This document shows, in pieces, positions 28,790 through 40,646 of a DNA stretch of 64,000 nucleotides. The translations under genes and the position numbers were made by a program. Every line of letters starts with the position of its first letter. Position 1 is the stretch's first letter. The notes beneath the pieces were generated by a model. The model had not been told where the DNA came from. It saw only the letters and a program-made list of their open reading frames with translations, and ran no database searches. The stretch is taken from the NCBI GenBank assembly GCA_025453975.1, contig JALOPI010000009.1, positions 1 to 64,000 of the forward strand, in the 5' to 3' direction. This DNA comes from Syntrophobacteraceae bacterium. Lineage in GTDB: Bacteria; Desulfobacterota; Syntrophobacteria; Syntrophobacterales; Syntrophobacteraceae.

Positions 28790-31282
28790 CTACAACCAGT
28801 TGTTGATGAGAAGGAATGGGGCCCAGTACCCCGGATGCTCATGGCGCCTATCCTTCAGCAGAGCGGTCTGGGCCAGCTGAAGCGCCCTTGCCCTGGACAC
28901 CCCGGGATTGCGAAGCTCACCGTAAAAGTCCGCCACCAGCGCCGAAGTCGCCTGGTCGTTGATGTGCCACAAGGTTGCCAGGGCACTCCGGGCTCCGGCC
29001 CTGACCGCCAGGCCCGCCAGGCCCAGGGCGGCACGGTCGTCACCCGCGGCCGTGTCGCAGGCGCTCAGGGTCAGGAGCTCGAGGGGATCCTTGCGGAATC
29101 GAAACAGGCCGACAACCTCGTCCAGGTGATCCATCGTCAGCCTGCCGTCGTGGGTCAGAATGAAGGAGTCCCGCACGTCGCCGCCAAAAACCCCGTGGGA
29201 GGCGATATGAAGGATGGTGAACGGCTCGCTCATGAGAAGAGCGGCCATCCGCGGCAGGACGAATTGAGAGTCCACGAGCTGCCTGCCCGGGAAAAGGGCC
29301 GTCACCGCCTCCAGCTCCCCGAGGACATGGGGCAATGGGGGGAAGCCCTGCACGGAAGCCGTCAGGCCCACGGCCAGAGCCCTCGGACCTTCTCGCGGCA
29401 GGGGGCGCGGCTCCGTCAGATCCAGTCCCGGCGTGGTGGCAATGGCATATCTTTCGATCAGGAACTGCCTGCCGTCGTGCAGCGCCGCCATGGGTATGGT
29501 GCGCAAAGGTCCGTCAGGCACAAACACGAGGCTCTCCACGGACAGCCCCTGGAGATCCCCCTCCACGGGCTCGACCAGCCAATGGTACAGCCGCTGTGCA
29601 TGGGGCAGGTACTCCCGGGTGCTCAGCTTCTCGAGCCTGGCCCGAAAGCTTCGCACCTCCCGGGTCAGGTCCCGCCGGGAGACAGGCACGGCGTAGCGCT
29701 TGAGTCCGCCCGGGAGACCGACCAGAAGCTCCAGGCGATGTTCCAGGAGAACAGGGTAGACGATGACCGCCTCCCGCGACACGACATCCAGCCGGGTGAC
29801 TCCCCGACGAGCCGCATCCACGCATTCGTCGTGGTAGTAATCCCGGAGCTCGTACACTTTCAGCTGCTCCACGGCATCGCGGGCTTCCAGAAGCCAGGGC
29901 TGGGGATCGACGGCAGCATGGTCGGGAGATTCGGAATGCTCCAGTAGCAGATCGACCAGCTCGAGGTAGAACGGACCGGCCACCTCCCGAAAGGATCGCG
30001 CGGGCAGACCGTAGCACCGGGTCAATTCATCCCGGATGGAGCGGATGGTCTCGCCGGCTTCCCTGTATGCCCCCAGGGCCGCTACCGGATCCCCCAGGGC
30101 TCGCAGGATCCGCCCGGCCTGCCACTGCCATCGATAGAGCGATTCGGGGGTGCTGGCCCGCTGGGCCGCGAGCATGGCATGGTGAGTGTATTGGAGGGCC
30201 TCCTGGTACTCATGCTTCTCCTCGAGAACCGTCCCCAGATACCCCCAGGCGTAGGAGGCCGCCCTGGGATCGTCCAATCCACGGGCATCCTCCAGCGCCT
30301 CCCGGAACAGCTCCCGCGCGGATCCCAGCCAGGCCGCGCCCTCCCTCCCGGTCCCGGGAGCCGAACCCTCCCGGCCGGATGGCGGCGATGGAGAGCGGCC
30401 CATGGAAGCAGCCTGGCCCTCGTGCAGATTCAGGTACGTCAGCCCCAGACCGATGAGACCGAAAGCCTTCTCGTGGGAGGGCTGGGCTTGCCGGAGCTGC
30501 TCCCTCGACATCGCCAGCAGATTATTGGCCCGGGGCACACTCCCCGACCTCCAGGCGGCGGCGCCCGCATTGCTCAAAGCCGTCCCCGCCAGGAGCGGGT
30601 CCTGGCTCGCCCGGGCCAGGCTGGCGCTTTCCAGGTAGAAATCCCCCGCCCGCTCGTACTCTCCAAGGGAGGCGTGCAGATTCCCGAGATGGTTCAAAAT
30701 GGAGGCGCTCAGCAGTGGCTGGTCCAGGGCCCGCGCCAGCTCTAGCCCCTCCCGGAGATAGGCCGAAGACCTTTCAGACGGCCCGACGACGATGTGCACG
30801 TCACCGAGGCTTCCCAGGACGGTGGCCACGCGAGCGCGGTCTTCCAATCCGCGGGCGAGGGGCAGAGCCTCCTCCAGCGAATGCACGGCATGGGCATGAA
30901 GCCCCATGGCCTGCTGAGCACGGGCCAGCCGGACCAGGACATCGCATCGCTCCCCCCTCTGGCCTAAGGCGTCGTAAGCCGTCGCAGCCTCGCTCCATCT
31001 GGCAACGGCAAGGTCCAGGGCACCCCTGGAGTAGGCATCCAGGCCGTCCTCCATGGATTGCCGGGCTGATGCCTGGAGTCCGGCGGCTGATCGAGGGGAG
31101 CTCGAGAAACCTCCACCCGGGGTGCCGTGCGAGCATCCCCAGGCGAGGACGAGACAAAGGGCCACCACGGCCCGCGTGAAAGCTTCCAGCACCACGCCCC
31201 ATCGATGTGCCCGAGACCCATGGAGCATGGGCCCATGCCCAGCGCCCCCGGACTCTTTCCCCCTGATGATGGATGCTCCCAT
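28790..31282 (-). CDS. TPR-CHAT (caspase-like) protein with export signal
   Basis: 830 residues from ATG 31282, preceded by AAGGGGG; an ATG at 31348 overlaps the SulP stop as ATGA and is an alternative. A hydrophobic segment VVALCLVLAWGC near residue 40 looks like a lipoprotein or anchor signal, placing the protein outside the cytoplasm. TPR-type helical repeats fill about 65-430 (ALGQRGERCDVLVRLARAQQ, SILNHLGNLHASLGEYERA, GYLGTVLEEKHEYQEALQYT). The C-terminal CHAT domain has both catalytic residues, His696 in HIASHGVF and Cys742 in LSACDTAAG, so protease activity is likely. CHAT proteins are caspase-family peptidases, several activated by partner proteins. Substrates are unknown; the neighbouring TPS exoprotein or operon partners are candidates. 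Confidence 0.9.
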   Translation of the reverse strand: MGASIIRGKESGGAGHGPMLHGSRAHRWGVVLEAFTRAVVALCLVLAWGCSHGTPGGGFSSSPRSAAGLQASARQSMEDGLDAYSRGALDLAVARWSEAATAYDALGQRGERCDVLVRLARAQQAMGLHAHAVHSLEEALPLARGLEDRARVATVLGSLGDVHIVVGPSERSSAYLREGLELARALDQPLLSASILNHLGNLHASLGEYERAGDFYLESASLARASQDPLLAGTALSNAGAAAWRSGSVPRANNLLAMSREQLRQAQPSHEKAFGLIGLGLTYLNLHEGQAASMGRSPSPPSGREGSAPGTGREGAAWLGSARELFREALEDARGLDDPRAASYAWGYLGTVLEEKHEYQEALQYTHHAMLAAQRASTPESLYRWQWQAGRILRALGDPVAALGAYREAGETIRSIRDELTRCYGLPARSFREVAGPFYLELVDLLLEHSESPDHAAVDPQPWLLEARDAVEQLKVYELRDYYHDECVDAARRGVTRLDVVSREAVIVYPVLLEHRLELLVGLPGGLKRYAVPVSRRDLTREVRSFRARLEKLSTREYLPHAQRLYHWLVEPVEGDLQGLSVESLVFVPDGPLRTIPMAALHDGRQFLIERYAIATTPGLDLTEPRPLPREGPRALAVGLTASVQGFPPLPHVLGELEAVTALFPGRQLVDSQFVLPRMAALLMSEPFTILHIASHGVFGGDVRDSFILTHDGRLTMDHLDEVVGLFRFRKDPLELLTLSACDTAAGDDRAALGLAGLAVRAGARSALATLWHINDQATSALVADFYGELRNPGVSRARALQLAQTALLKDRRHEHPGYWAPFLLINNWL

Positions 31283-31344
31283 GGAGGTCCCCCTTCCAAC
31301 GAGCCCGGGCAGCCAATCCCGTGAATCCGCCCCTGCCAGGCTCT

Positions 31345-33627
31345 TCATTCGAGCAGTCTCACCTCGGCATCGGTCCTTCTCAGATTGCCCGTGGACACGC
31401 GTGCCAGATTGACGGTCAGCTTGCCGAAAAGCCCCGCGTTGTCCCGGGCCAGCTCGGAATAGGCCTCGTAGCCGAGACGCAGCACGTCGACATCCTCTTC
31501 GGCCCAGGCGTCCGCCGATCGAGCTTTCCCATCCAGGAGCGCCATCTCGCCGAACACACTCCCCGGGCAAAGCGTCTGCAGACGCCGTGAATGGCCACGG
31601 GAAGAGCGTTGGCCTCTTATCGTCACCCGGCCTCGGAGCAGAATGAACAGGTCCCTTCCAGGATCTCCCTCGCCAAAGACCCGCTCTCCACTGGGATAGC
31701 TGCACAAGGTCAGCCTTCTCCGGAGATCCTCCACCTCCTCACTGGTCAATCCCTCGACCACGCCCGTCTGCTCGAACGTCATCTCATTGCATGCGCCCGG
31801 GCTCATCCGGCTTTCCTCGAGAAGCCGATCCTCCGCCCACTCCAGCGCCGAATCCGTATCGGGGAACGAGGCGGGCAGGAGCTTCTCGCCCCTGCCCGGC
31901 AGCGAGCCCCACACCGGATGGCTCTCGTCCAGATGACTGAGCAGAAGACGCTTCCCACATTGATCCAGGGCGCTCAGGGCACGCACAAGGACCTGCGCCC
32001 CCGTGGAATCCATTTCGTGGATGTGCTTCAAATCAACGATGCAGTACTCCGCGTCGGCGATGGCCAGCTCTATCCTCTTCAGAACCATTTCACCGGATGC
32101 AAAGAACAGAGCGCCCTGCAGCTCGAGGATTCTGATGCGATGCCCCTCCTCGCTCAGGATTTGCTCCTGGGGCTGACGCCTCAGCTTCCTGGAGCGCCGT
32201 TCGTTGCCTGAATACTCCCGCCTGACGATGGTGTGCCCCAGCTTGGTGATCAGGTAAAAGGACGTGAAGGCCAGCCCCAGCAAAACGGCGGCTACGACAT
32301 TCACCGCAATGGTCACCCCCGCCACCAGCAGGATGACCAGCCAGTCGTGGAATGCCTCCCGGCGATGAGCGCCCCGGGAGAGCATCGCACGCGGAAGCCT
32401 GAGCGGCCTGTCGTCCAGAAGATTCAATCCGATGCTGATCATGACTCCGGCGATGGCTGCCAGGGGGATCGCTTCCATCAGGGACGGCAGGACTCCGACA
32501 CCCACCAGCAGGAATACGCTGCACAAAACGCCAGAGAGCCTGCTTCGGCCCCCTCCATTAAAATTCGCGGCGGTGCGCACCACCGAGCCAGCCGAAGGCA
32601 GTGCACCGAAGAGCGAGCCGGCCATATTGGCTATGCCCTGACCGATCAGTTCCCTGTCCCCGTCTTGTGCTTTGCACGTCAAGTCGCTGGCGACCGCCGA
32701 GCTCAGGAGGGACTCCACCGAGCCCACAAGACCCAGGGCAATGCCCGAAATCAAGACCATCGGCAAACCATGCCAAAACTCCTGCTCTCCGACGTATCGG
32801 GACAGGGCGAGCATGCTGTCTGGAACCGGCCAGTGGAAGTCCATCGGAGAGAGGGATGGCAATAGCGGCGGGGATGCGCCGGATTGACCACCCGGAATGA
32901 CTCGTTGAGCTTGAAAGAGTAAGGCACCCAATCCCAGGCCGAGGAAAGAAGCCGGCAGCCGCCCGGATCTGCCCTTCAAAAGGAATGCGCCTGCCAGCGC
33001 AGCCCCTCCGATCAGCAAGGCGGCAGGACGAATCAGATGCGGGCGATGCAGGATCTCCAGGAATCCTGTCTTGCCGTCGACGCCGAGAAGCGGCCGCACC
33101 TGACTGACGATGACCAGACAGCCGATTCCGTTCATGAGGCCGCTCAATACCGGGTAGGGAACACACTTCCCCAGCCTGCCCAGGCTCATGACCCCAAATC
33201 CCACCTGGGTCAAGCCCCCCACCAGAACACAGAGGGAGCTCATGCCCAGGACGAATGGCCACGGAGCTCCCCCATCGCCACGCAGGGCGCTCTGGGTGAC
33301 AAGCCCGGAAACCAGCGCGGTCATGACCAGGGTCAGGGAGCCCGCGGGACCCGAAATCTGAACAGACCCTCCCCCCAGAATCGACGCAAGCAGACCGCAT
33401 ATCACCGCCGAGTAAAGGCCCAGTAGGGCTCCCGAGGAAGCATGCTCGCTCCCCAGGGAAGAAACTGCCAATACTCCATAACCCAGGGCCATGGGCAGGC
33501 TGATGAGGGCCGCCGAAAGTCCCCCCGTCAAATCCCCTCGAAGGTGGAAAAACAACGACTGCTTCAGATTTCGTCGATTGCCAGTGGACTCTCTCGATGG
33601 GGTCACCAGCGGCATGGGCGAGCTCAT
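31345..33627 (-). CDS. SulP-family anion transporter with STAS and cyclic-nucleotide-binding domains
   Basis: 760 residues. The SulP transport domain (about 25-470) has many helices and SulP motifs such as GLSAALISLPMALGYGV, SVQISGPAGSLTLV and GSLFGALPSAGSVVRTAAN. A STAS domain follows (about 500-600; ILELQGALFFASGEMV, VDLKHIHEMDSTGAQVL), then a C-terminal cNMP-binding domain (about 635-750; YPSGERVFGEGDPGRDLFILLRG, GSVFGEMALLDGKARSADAW). SulP proteins carry sulfate, bicarbonate or other anions with H+ or Na+. The cNMP domain suggests gating or regulation by a cyclic nucleotide, and a cyclase lies two genes downstream in the same operon. It is the first gene of the CHAT-cyclase-DUF928 operon. 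Confidence 0.92.
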   Translation of the reverse strand: MSSPMPLVTPSRESTGNRRNLKQSLFFHLRGDLTGGLSAALISLPMALGYGVLAVSSLGSEHASSGALLGLYSAVICGLLASILGGGSVQISGPAGSLTLVMTALVSGLVTQSALRGDGGAPWPFVLGMSSLCVLVGGLTQVGFGVMSLGRLGKCVPYPVLSGLMNGIGCLVIVSQVRPLLGVDGKTGFLEILHRPHLIRPAALLIGGAALAGAFLLKGRSGRLPASFLGLGLGALLFQAQRVIPGGQSGASPPLLPSLSPMDFHWPVPDSMLALSRYVGEQEFWHGLPMVLISGIALGLVGSVESLLSSAVASDLTCKAQDGDRELIGQGIANMAGSLFGALPSAGSVVRTAANFNGGGRSRLSGVLCSVFLLVGVGVLPSLMEAIPLAAIAGVMISIGLNLLDDRPLRLPRAMLSRGAHRREAFHDWLVILLVAGVTIAVNVVAAVLLGLAFTSFYLITKLGHTIVRREYSGNERRSRKLRRQPQEQILSEEGHRIRILELQGALFFASGEMVLKRIELAIADAEYCIVDLKHIHEMDSTGAQVLVRALSALDQCGKRLLLSHLDESHPVWGSLPGRGEKLLPASFPDTDSALEWAEDRLLEESRMSPGACNEMTFEQTGVVEGLTSEEVEDLRRRLTLCSYPSGERVFGEGDPGRDLFILLRGRVTIRGQRSSRGHSRRLQTLCPGSVFGEMALLDGKARSADAWAEEDVDVLRLGYEAYSELARDNAGLFGKLTVNLARVSTGNLRRTDAEVRLLE

Positions 33628-34337
33628 TCCCGCAGGTCTCCTTCAAACAATGGAACTTACCCTGACCGGGTCAAAGTCGACGGGATGAAGCGCGGCGCTG
33701 CCCGCGTGAAGTCGGCCAGTCCCTGGAAGGCATGAGGGCCCTTCGTCATGCACCGGAACCGGACCCAATGGCCTGGGATTCTTGCATAAGGGACATGAAC
33801 TGTCCAACTCTAATTGAGCTGGGCACCACCGCTCTCATTGAAGGCATGCATCATCAGACATTCGGCCCCCGAGGCCTTGAAAGCCCCCTTCATGCGCGGA
33901 TGGCTCTCGCCTGCGTCTCGAAGCCGACATCATCAACCCCATTGACAGGAGACAGGGCAGTAACTCCCTCACGAAACAGGGCTCGACCTCCGGGCAGCAG
34001 GGCGGACCAGGGGATTCGGGAGTATCCGGCGGTAGTGATGGACCCCACCACCCATGAATACTTCTAATCATTTCTTAAAGTTAGCTTTATTAAGCTCTGT
34101 ACTGAAATGAGTGTGTAAGTCACAATGAAATCATGGGTCGCGAAAGCCAGCAGGGCCTTCCCGGCACTCCGGCCGGTTCATTCGGACTACCCTGGAGCGA
34201 CGGGGCGCGACATCGGATACACGCAGTGGAACGGGAAGGAAGGCCGGTGCCCACCGATATCAGGACGGTATGGAGAGCCATTGGCGCCGGACCGAGCCAA
34301 CGCACAATGGACTTCACGGAGCAGGGAGGCATGGATC
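33628..34337. other. 710-base divergent intergenic region with long leader of the Ig-like exoprotein gene
   Basis: It separates the SulP operon (minus) and the Ig-like exoprotein gene (plus). No convincing gene is seen; an open frame running into the exoprotein from 34125 lacks coding character before 34338. The stretch at about 34060-34125 is AT-rich and probably holds a promoter. The following 200 bases are GC-rich and could fold; GCGAAAGCCAGCAGGGCCTT at 34139-34158 slightly resembles part of a GEMM (cyclic-di-GMP) riboswitch core, but the full pattern was not found. Confidence 0.5.
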
Positions 34338-36638
34338 ATGACCAAAAGACTGCAAACGATCACCGTGGTGGCCCTGGTGCTGCTTTTGGCAGCTTCAGCC
34401 CAGGCCGTGCTTTTCAGGGTAGGACCGAACGATGTGCCGTCCCCTCCGGGGACTGGCTTTCCGTTCTGGTATCAGGACACCAACGGCCTGGCTCTGGACC
34501 TGTGTCTGCCGGCCAACCAGGCGGAGCTGAATGCGGGGGTCTGTCTCATTCTGCCTCCCGACCAGGATCCCGCAGCCGGTATCAGCCTTCCCATTGTCTT
34601 TCCGACCAATTTTCCTGACGAAGCGTTCTGGTGGAATGCCACCACCGTCATGGACGTCCCCGGCGGCGGTCGGGCCACACTCGTTCTGGCGTTGGAAGCG
34701 GCTTTCGCCACGGGTCCCGTGGTGCCGGGAGACCAGGTTTCCTTCGGGCGCGTCCGCATCGTCATGGATGCCCCCGTGGCCGGCACTTACACCGTCACCC
34801 ATCCCTTCGGCGTGGAGCCCTTTCCCGACGTTCAGCCGGGAAGCCGGGCCATCACCTTCACGTCGGATATCGGCATTGGCGCACCGGGCGATTTCTCGGG
34901 CGCCCTCAAGAGCGGCGTGGGACCCTTCCTCTATGCCGCCGACGCTCCGGGAGGCAACCCACTGCCATTCCACCAGGTCCCGGGCGGCGCCCCCGGCTCC
35001 TTCTTTCTCTCGGATGCGGCGACTCTTGTGTTTGTAGGCGGAAGCCCTTTCAACACGAACTTCTTCCGTATCTGCGGTCCTCCGGGCTCCGGGTTTGACG
35101 GCGGAGCGACGACACCGTGCCTGCAGCAGGACCAGTTCACGCTCATGGGCAAGGTTCACCCGGGAGCCATCGGGAGCCCCCTGGGCATCGACGCCGCGAC
35201 TTACACCCGTGACTCCACCGGCGCCGCCCACGTGGATGTCTTCTCCACGGCAACGGCCGGCCCCGGTGCGCCAGCGCCGGTTCTGTCCCTGGGGGATGCG
35301 GCGGGCTCGTCCATTCCCTCCGTGCTCATGAACGGTCCCCTCACGCCCTTCGGCCAGTACTACGGGCAGAGTATCCCGTCGGACCCCGCCATCCTCCCGG
35401 CCGAGGTCATCGTCACCAACAGTGCCGACAATCCCCCGTCGTCGGTCGTTCGAAACCTGGTGGACGTGGTGACCATCACCCAGGCCCTTTACAATCCGGC
35501 TGACGGCAGCATCAGCATCACGGCCACCTCCAGCGATAAGGCCGTGCCACCCCAGCTCTTCGCCATCGGGCTGCCGGGCTCCACCACGGGCTCGGACGAG
35601 CTCCTGACCCCCGTGTCGGGCGATCCGGCCGGGAAATCCCTCATTGGATTCACCGTTGGACCGGTTCCTCCGGCAACGGTGACCGTGCAGTCGTCGGCGG
35701 GAGGCATCCATTCGGAGCTGGTCAAGACCGTCGCGGGACCGCCATTTCCGCCTGGTGCCCCCGTGGCCGTGAATGACTCGGTGACGACGGTGGCGGGCAC
35801 CACACCGCTGACTATCGCCGTCCTGGCCAATGATTCCGGCCTGGCTCCCACTCCCCTGGTCGTTTCCATCATCACGAATCCCGCCCAGGGCACCGCCGTG
35901 GTGGATGCAAGCAACCAGATCGTCTATACCCAGACCAACGCCGCCTTCGTGGGCGACGACTCGCTCACGTACACCGTGACGCCTTCCGGCGGGGCGGGAC
36001 TGGAGTCGAACGTCGCCACGGTGACCGTCACCACCACGCCACCGTCCGGCGGCGTGGCCGTTCCCATCCCGCTCCCCGATGGACCGTTCAGCGTCCAGGC
36101 CAACGCGACGCTTCAGCTCACCGTGTCCAGCCTGCTGGCCAATGACCTCCCCAACGGCGGAGTGATCAACCCCGCCAGCTTCGCCATCACCACGGTCACG
36201 GGCGGCGCGGCAAACCTGGGAACAGACCTGAACGGTAATCCGGTGGTGATCTTCTTGGCGGGACCCCAGGCGGGAAACTTCGGCTTCGGCTACACCGTCG
36301 CCAATTTCGGCGGGGCAGCGTCGGCCGTTGCCAACGTCGGCATCCGCGTTCTCCCCACGGACCTTCTCACCATCACCGCGGCGCGGTTCCGCGTCGGCAA
36401 CAGGCGCTGGGACATCTCCGGCACCTCGACGGTCCCCGGCCCCGGGAACACGGTGACCCTCTCCCTCGTCCACAACGGAGGAGTGACGGCCACCATCGGC
36501 ACGGCCCAGGTGGACGCCCTGGGGGCCTGGTCGTTCCGCTCCCAGAACTCCACGGTCTTCGCCGGGACGGGTGATCAGGTGCTGGCTCAGTCCACGGCGG
36601 GCGGAAGCGCAACCCTGACCGTCAATGTGACCCGATAA
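34338..36638 (+). CDS. large secreted protein with bacterial Ig/cadherin-like domains
   Basis: 766 residues from ATG 34338, nine bases after GGGAGG. A clear signal peptide (MTKRLQTITVVALVLLLAAS, cleavage after AQA) leads to a secreted Pro/Gly/Thr/Val-rich protein with no catalytic motifs. The N-terminal 350 residues are an unrecognised beta-rich module with few cysteines. Around 470-570 a segment APVAVNDSVTTVAGTTPL...VLANDSG is typical of Ig/cadherin-like repeats of bacterial surface proteins, and a second (VQANATLQLTVSSLLANDLP) follows at about 585-670. There is no LPXTG, PEP-CTERM or autotransporter end, so export beyond the periplasm would need another system, perhaps type II secretion (gspAB is upstream). 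A hairpin follows the stop. Confidence 0.8.
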   Translation: MTKRLQTITVVALVLLLAASAQAVLFRVGPNDVPSPPGTGFPFWYQDTNGLALDLCLPANQAELNAGVCLILPPDQDPAAGISLPIVFPTNFPDEAFWWNATTVMDVPGGGRATLVLALEAAFATGPVVPGDQVSFGRVRIVMDAPVAGTYTVTHPFGVEPFPDVQPGSRAITFTSDIGIGAPGDFSGALKSGVGPFLYAADAPGGNPLPFHQVPGGAPGSFFLSDAATLVFVGGSPFNTNFFRICGPPGSGFDGGATTPCLQQDQFTLMGKVHPGAIGSPLGIDAATYTRDSTGAAHVDVFSTATAGPGAPAPVLSLGDAAGSSIPSVLMNGPLTPFGQYYGQSIPSDPAILPAEVIVTNSADNPPSSVVRNLVDVVTITQALYNPADGSISITATSSDKAVPPQLFAIGLPGSTTGSDELLTPVSGDPAGKSLIGFTVGPVPPATVTVQSSAGGIHSELVKTVAGPPFPPGAPVAVNDSVTTVAGTTPLTIAVLANDSGLAPTPLVVSIITNPAQGTAVVDASNQIVYTQTNAAFVGDDSLTYTVTPSGGAGLESNVATVTVTTTPPSGGVAVPIPLPDGPFSVQANATLQLTVSSLLANDLPNGGVINPASFAITTVTGGAANLGTDLNGNPVVIFLAGPQAGNFGFGYTVANFGGAASAVANVGIRVLPTDLLTITAARFRVGNRRWDISGTSTVPGPGNTVTLSLVHNGGVTATIGTAQVDALGAWSFRSQNSTVFAGTGDQVLAQSTAGGSATLTVNVTR

Positions 36639-36645
36639 GCCCATC

Positions 36646-36694
36646 CCCCGCCCCCATTCACCCGGACCTCGCCGCCCGGGCGAATGGGGCGGGG
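36646..36694 (+). terminator. GC-rich hairpin after the Ig-like exoprotein gene
   Basis: An approximately 20-base arm (36646-36665, CCCCG...CCCGG) pairs with 36675-36694 (CCCGGGCGAATGGGGCGGGG) with one or two mismatches and a nine-base loop, starting eight bases after the stop. The stem is strong but no U-tract follows, so termination efficiency is uncertain. Confidence 0.45.
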
Positions 36695-36755
36695 CGGAAA
36701 GACCGAACGGACCCGAAGATGGCCTCTTCACCGCGAAGGGTTTGAGTTCGGTCTG

Positions 36756-36816
36756 TTGTCATCCCGAACGCATGCGAGGGATCTCTCAAGATTTCCCCCT
36801 TCGGTCGAAATGACGG
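36756..36816. repeat. dispersed palindromic intergenic element
   Basis: The segment TTGTCATCCCGAACGCATGC, GAGGGATCT ... CTTCGGTCGAAATGACGGG has imperfect inverted ends (GTCATCCCGA against TCGAAATGAC). It resembles a MITE/REP-like element found in many unrelated bacterial genomes between genes. A single copy is seen in this window, between the exoprotein terminator and the 3' end of alaS. Confidence 0.5.
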
Positions 36817-36926
36817 GAATTTCGGCTCCAGCGTCTGCAGCATGACAAAAACGGGGTGCCCGTTGACTTCCCGGACACCCCGCTCCAGCACCCCGCCAGG
36901 GGGCCAGGCCATCAAATCCCGGCCAA

Positions 36927-39590
<2,664 letters not shown>

Positions 39591-39611
39591 GGTCTCTCCT
39601 CACATGGACAA

Positions 39612-40646
39612 TCAATCAGCCGCGCCCGCAGCGCTCGAGCCTCTGGGGATGCCCAGATCATGCATCTCGCGGATCTTCCCCTCTACGACCTGGAGCACCT
39701 CCGCGTGGTCTCTCAGGAAGCTCTTGGCGTTCTCCCTCCCCTGCCCCAAACGCTCACCAGCGTAGGAATACCAGGTGCCGGACTTTTCGATGATCCCCGA
39801 ATCCACGGCAACATCCAGAAGATCTCCCTCCCTGGAGATGCCCCGCCCATAGATGACGTCGAACTCCACTTCCTTGAACGGCGGCGAGATCTTGTTTTTC
39901 ACCACCTTGACCCGGGTCCGGTTGCCGATGATGTCCTGGCCGTCCTTGATGGGTCCCAGGCGGCGGATCTCCATGCGCATGGTGGCGTAGAACTTCAGCG
40001 CGTTGCCGCCGGTGGTGGTCTCGGGGGAACCGTACATGACGCCGATCTTCATGCGGATCTGGTTGATGAAGATGACGCAGGTCCTGGACTTGGAGATGGT
40101 GGCCACCAGCTTTCGGAGGGCCTGACTCATGAGCCGCGCCTGGAGACCCACGTGCGGGTCGCCCATCTCGCCCTCGATCTCGGCCTTGGGCACCAGGGCC
40201 GCCACCGAATCCACCACGATGACGTCGATGGCGTTGCTGCGAACGAGGATCTCGGCGATCTCCAGGGCCTGCTCCCCGTAGTCCGGCTGGCTGATGAGGA
40301 GATCCTCCACCTGCACCCCGAGCTTTCGGGCATAGTGGACGTCCAGGGCGTGCTCGGCGTCGATGAATGCGGCCACCCCACCCAGCTTCTGGGCCTCGGC
40401 GATGATGTGGAGAGCCAGCGTCGTCTTGCCCGAGGATTCCGGGCCGAAGATCTCGATGATGCGCCCCCTGGCCACCCCGCCCACCCCGAGGGCCAGGTCC
40501 AGGGAGAGACACCCCGTGGAAATGACGGGGATTTCCACCTCCTGGGCGTCGCCTCCCAGCCGCATGATGGAGCCCTTGCCGCACTGGCGCTCGATCTGGG
40601 ACATGGCCGTGTCGATCGCCTTGCTTCGGTCGTCTGTCGCACCCAT
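39612..40646 (-). CDS. recA: recombinase RecA
   Basis: 344 residues from ATG 40646, seven bases after GGGAGG; the longer frame to 40754 has no support. Walker A is GPESSGKTT, Walker [13 protein letters not shown], followed by the L1/L2 DNA-binding loops ([40 protein letters not shown]) and the usual C-terminal domain. It forms filaments on single-stranded DNA for homologous recombination and activates LexA cleavage. It lies 279 bases after thpR; no clear SOS box was identified there. recX is absent between recA and alaS, where many bacteria carry it. Confidence 0.98.
   Translation of the reverse strand: MGATDDRSKAIDTAMSQIERQCGKGSIMRLGGDAQEVEIPVISTGCLSLDLALGVGGVARGRIIEIFGPESSGKTTLALHIIAEAQKLGGVAAFIDAEHALDVHYARKLGVQVEDLLISQPDYGEQALEIAEILVRSNAIDVIVVDSVAALVPKAEIEGEMGDPHVGLQARLMSQALRKLVATISKSRTCVIFINQIRMKIGVMYGSPETTTGGNALKFYATMRMEIRRLGPIKDGQDIIGNRTRVKVVKNKISPPFKEVEFDVIYGRGISREGDLLDVAVDSGIIEKSGTWYSYAGERLGQGRENAKSFLRDHAEVLQVVEGKIREMHDLGIPRGSSAAGAAD

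Noticed and set aside
28790-31282. TPR-CHAT gene as part of a type III-E CRISPR (Craspase) system
   Set aside because: No Cas genes, repeats or spacers occur anywhere in the window, and the protein has an export signal.
34139-34158. Possible cyclic-di-GMP (GEMM) riboswitch
   Set aside because: Only part of the core string is similar; the GGGCAAAC-type 5' half and the tetraloop receptor were not found, so it is not called as a feature.
34395-36731. 778-codon minus-strand frame opposite the Ig-like exoprotein
   Set aside because: Arg/Gly/His-rich product with no motif, antisense to a gene with a clear signal peptide and ribosome site.
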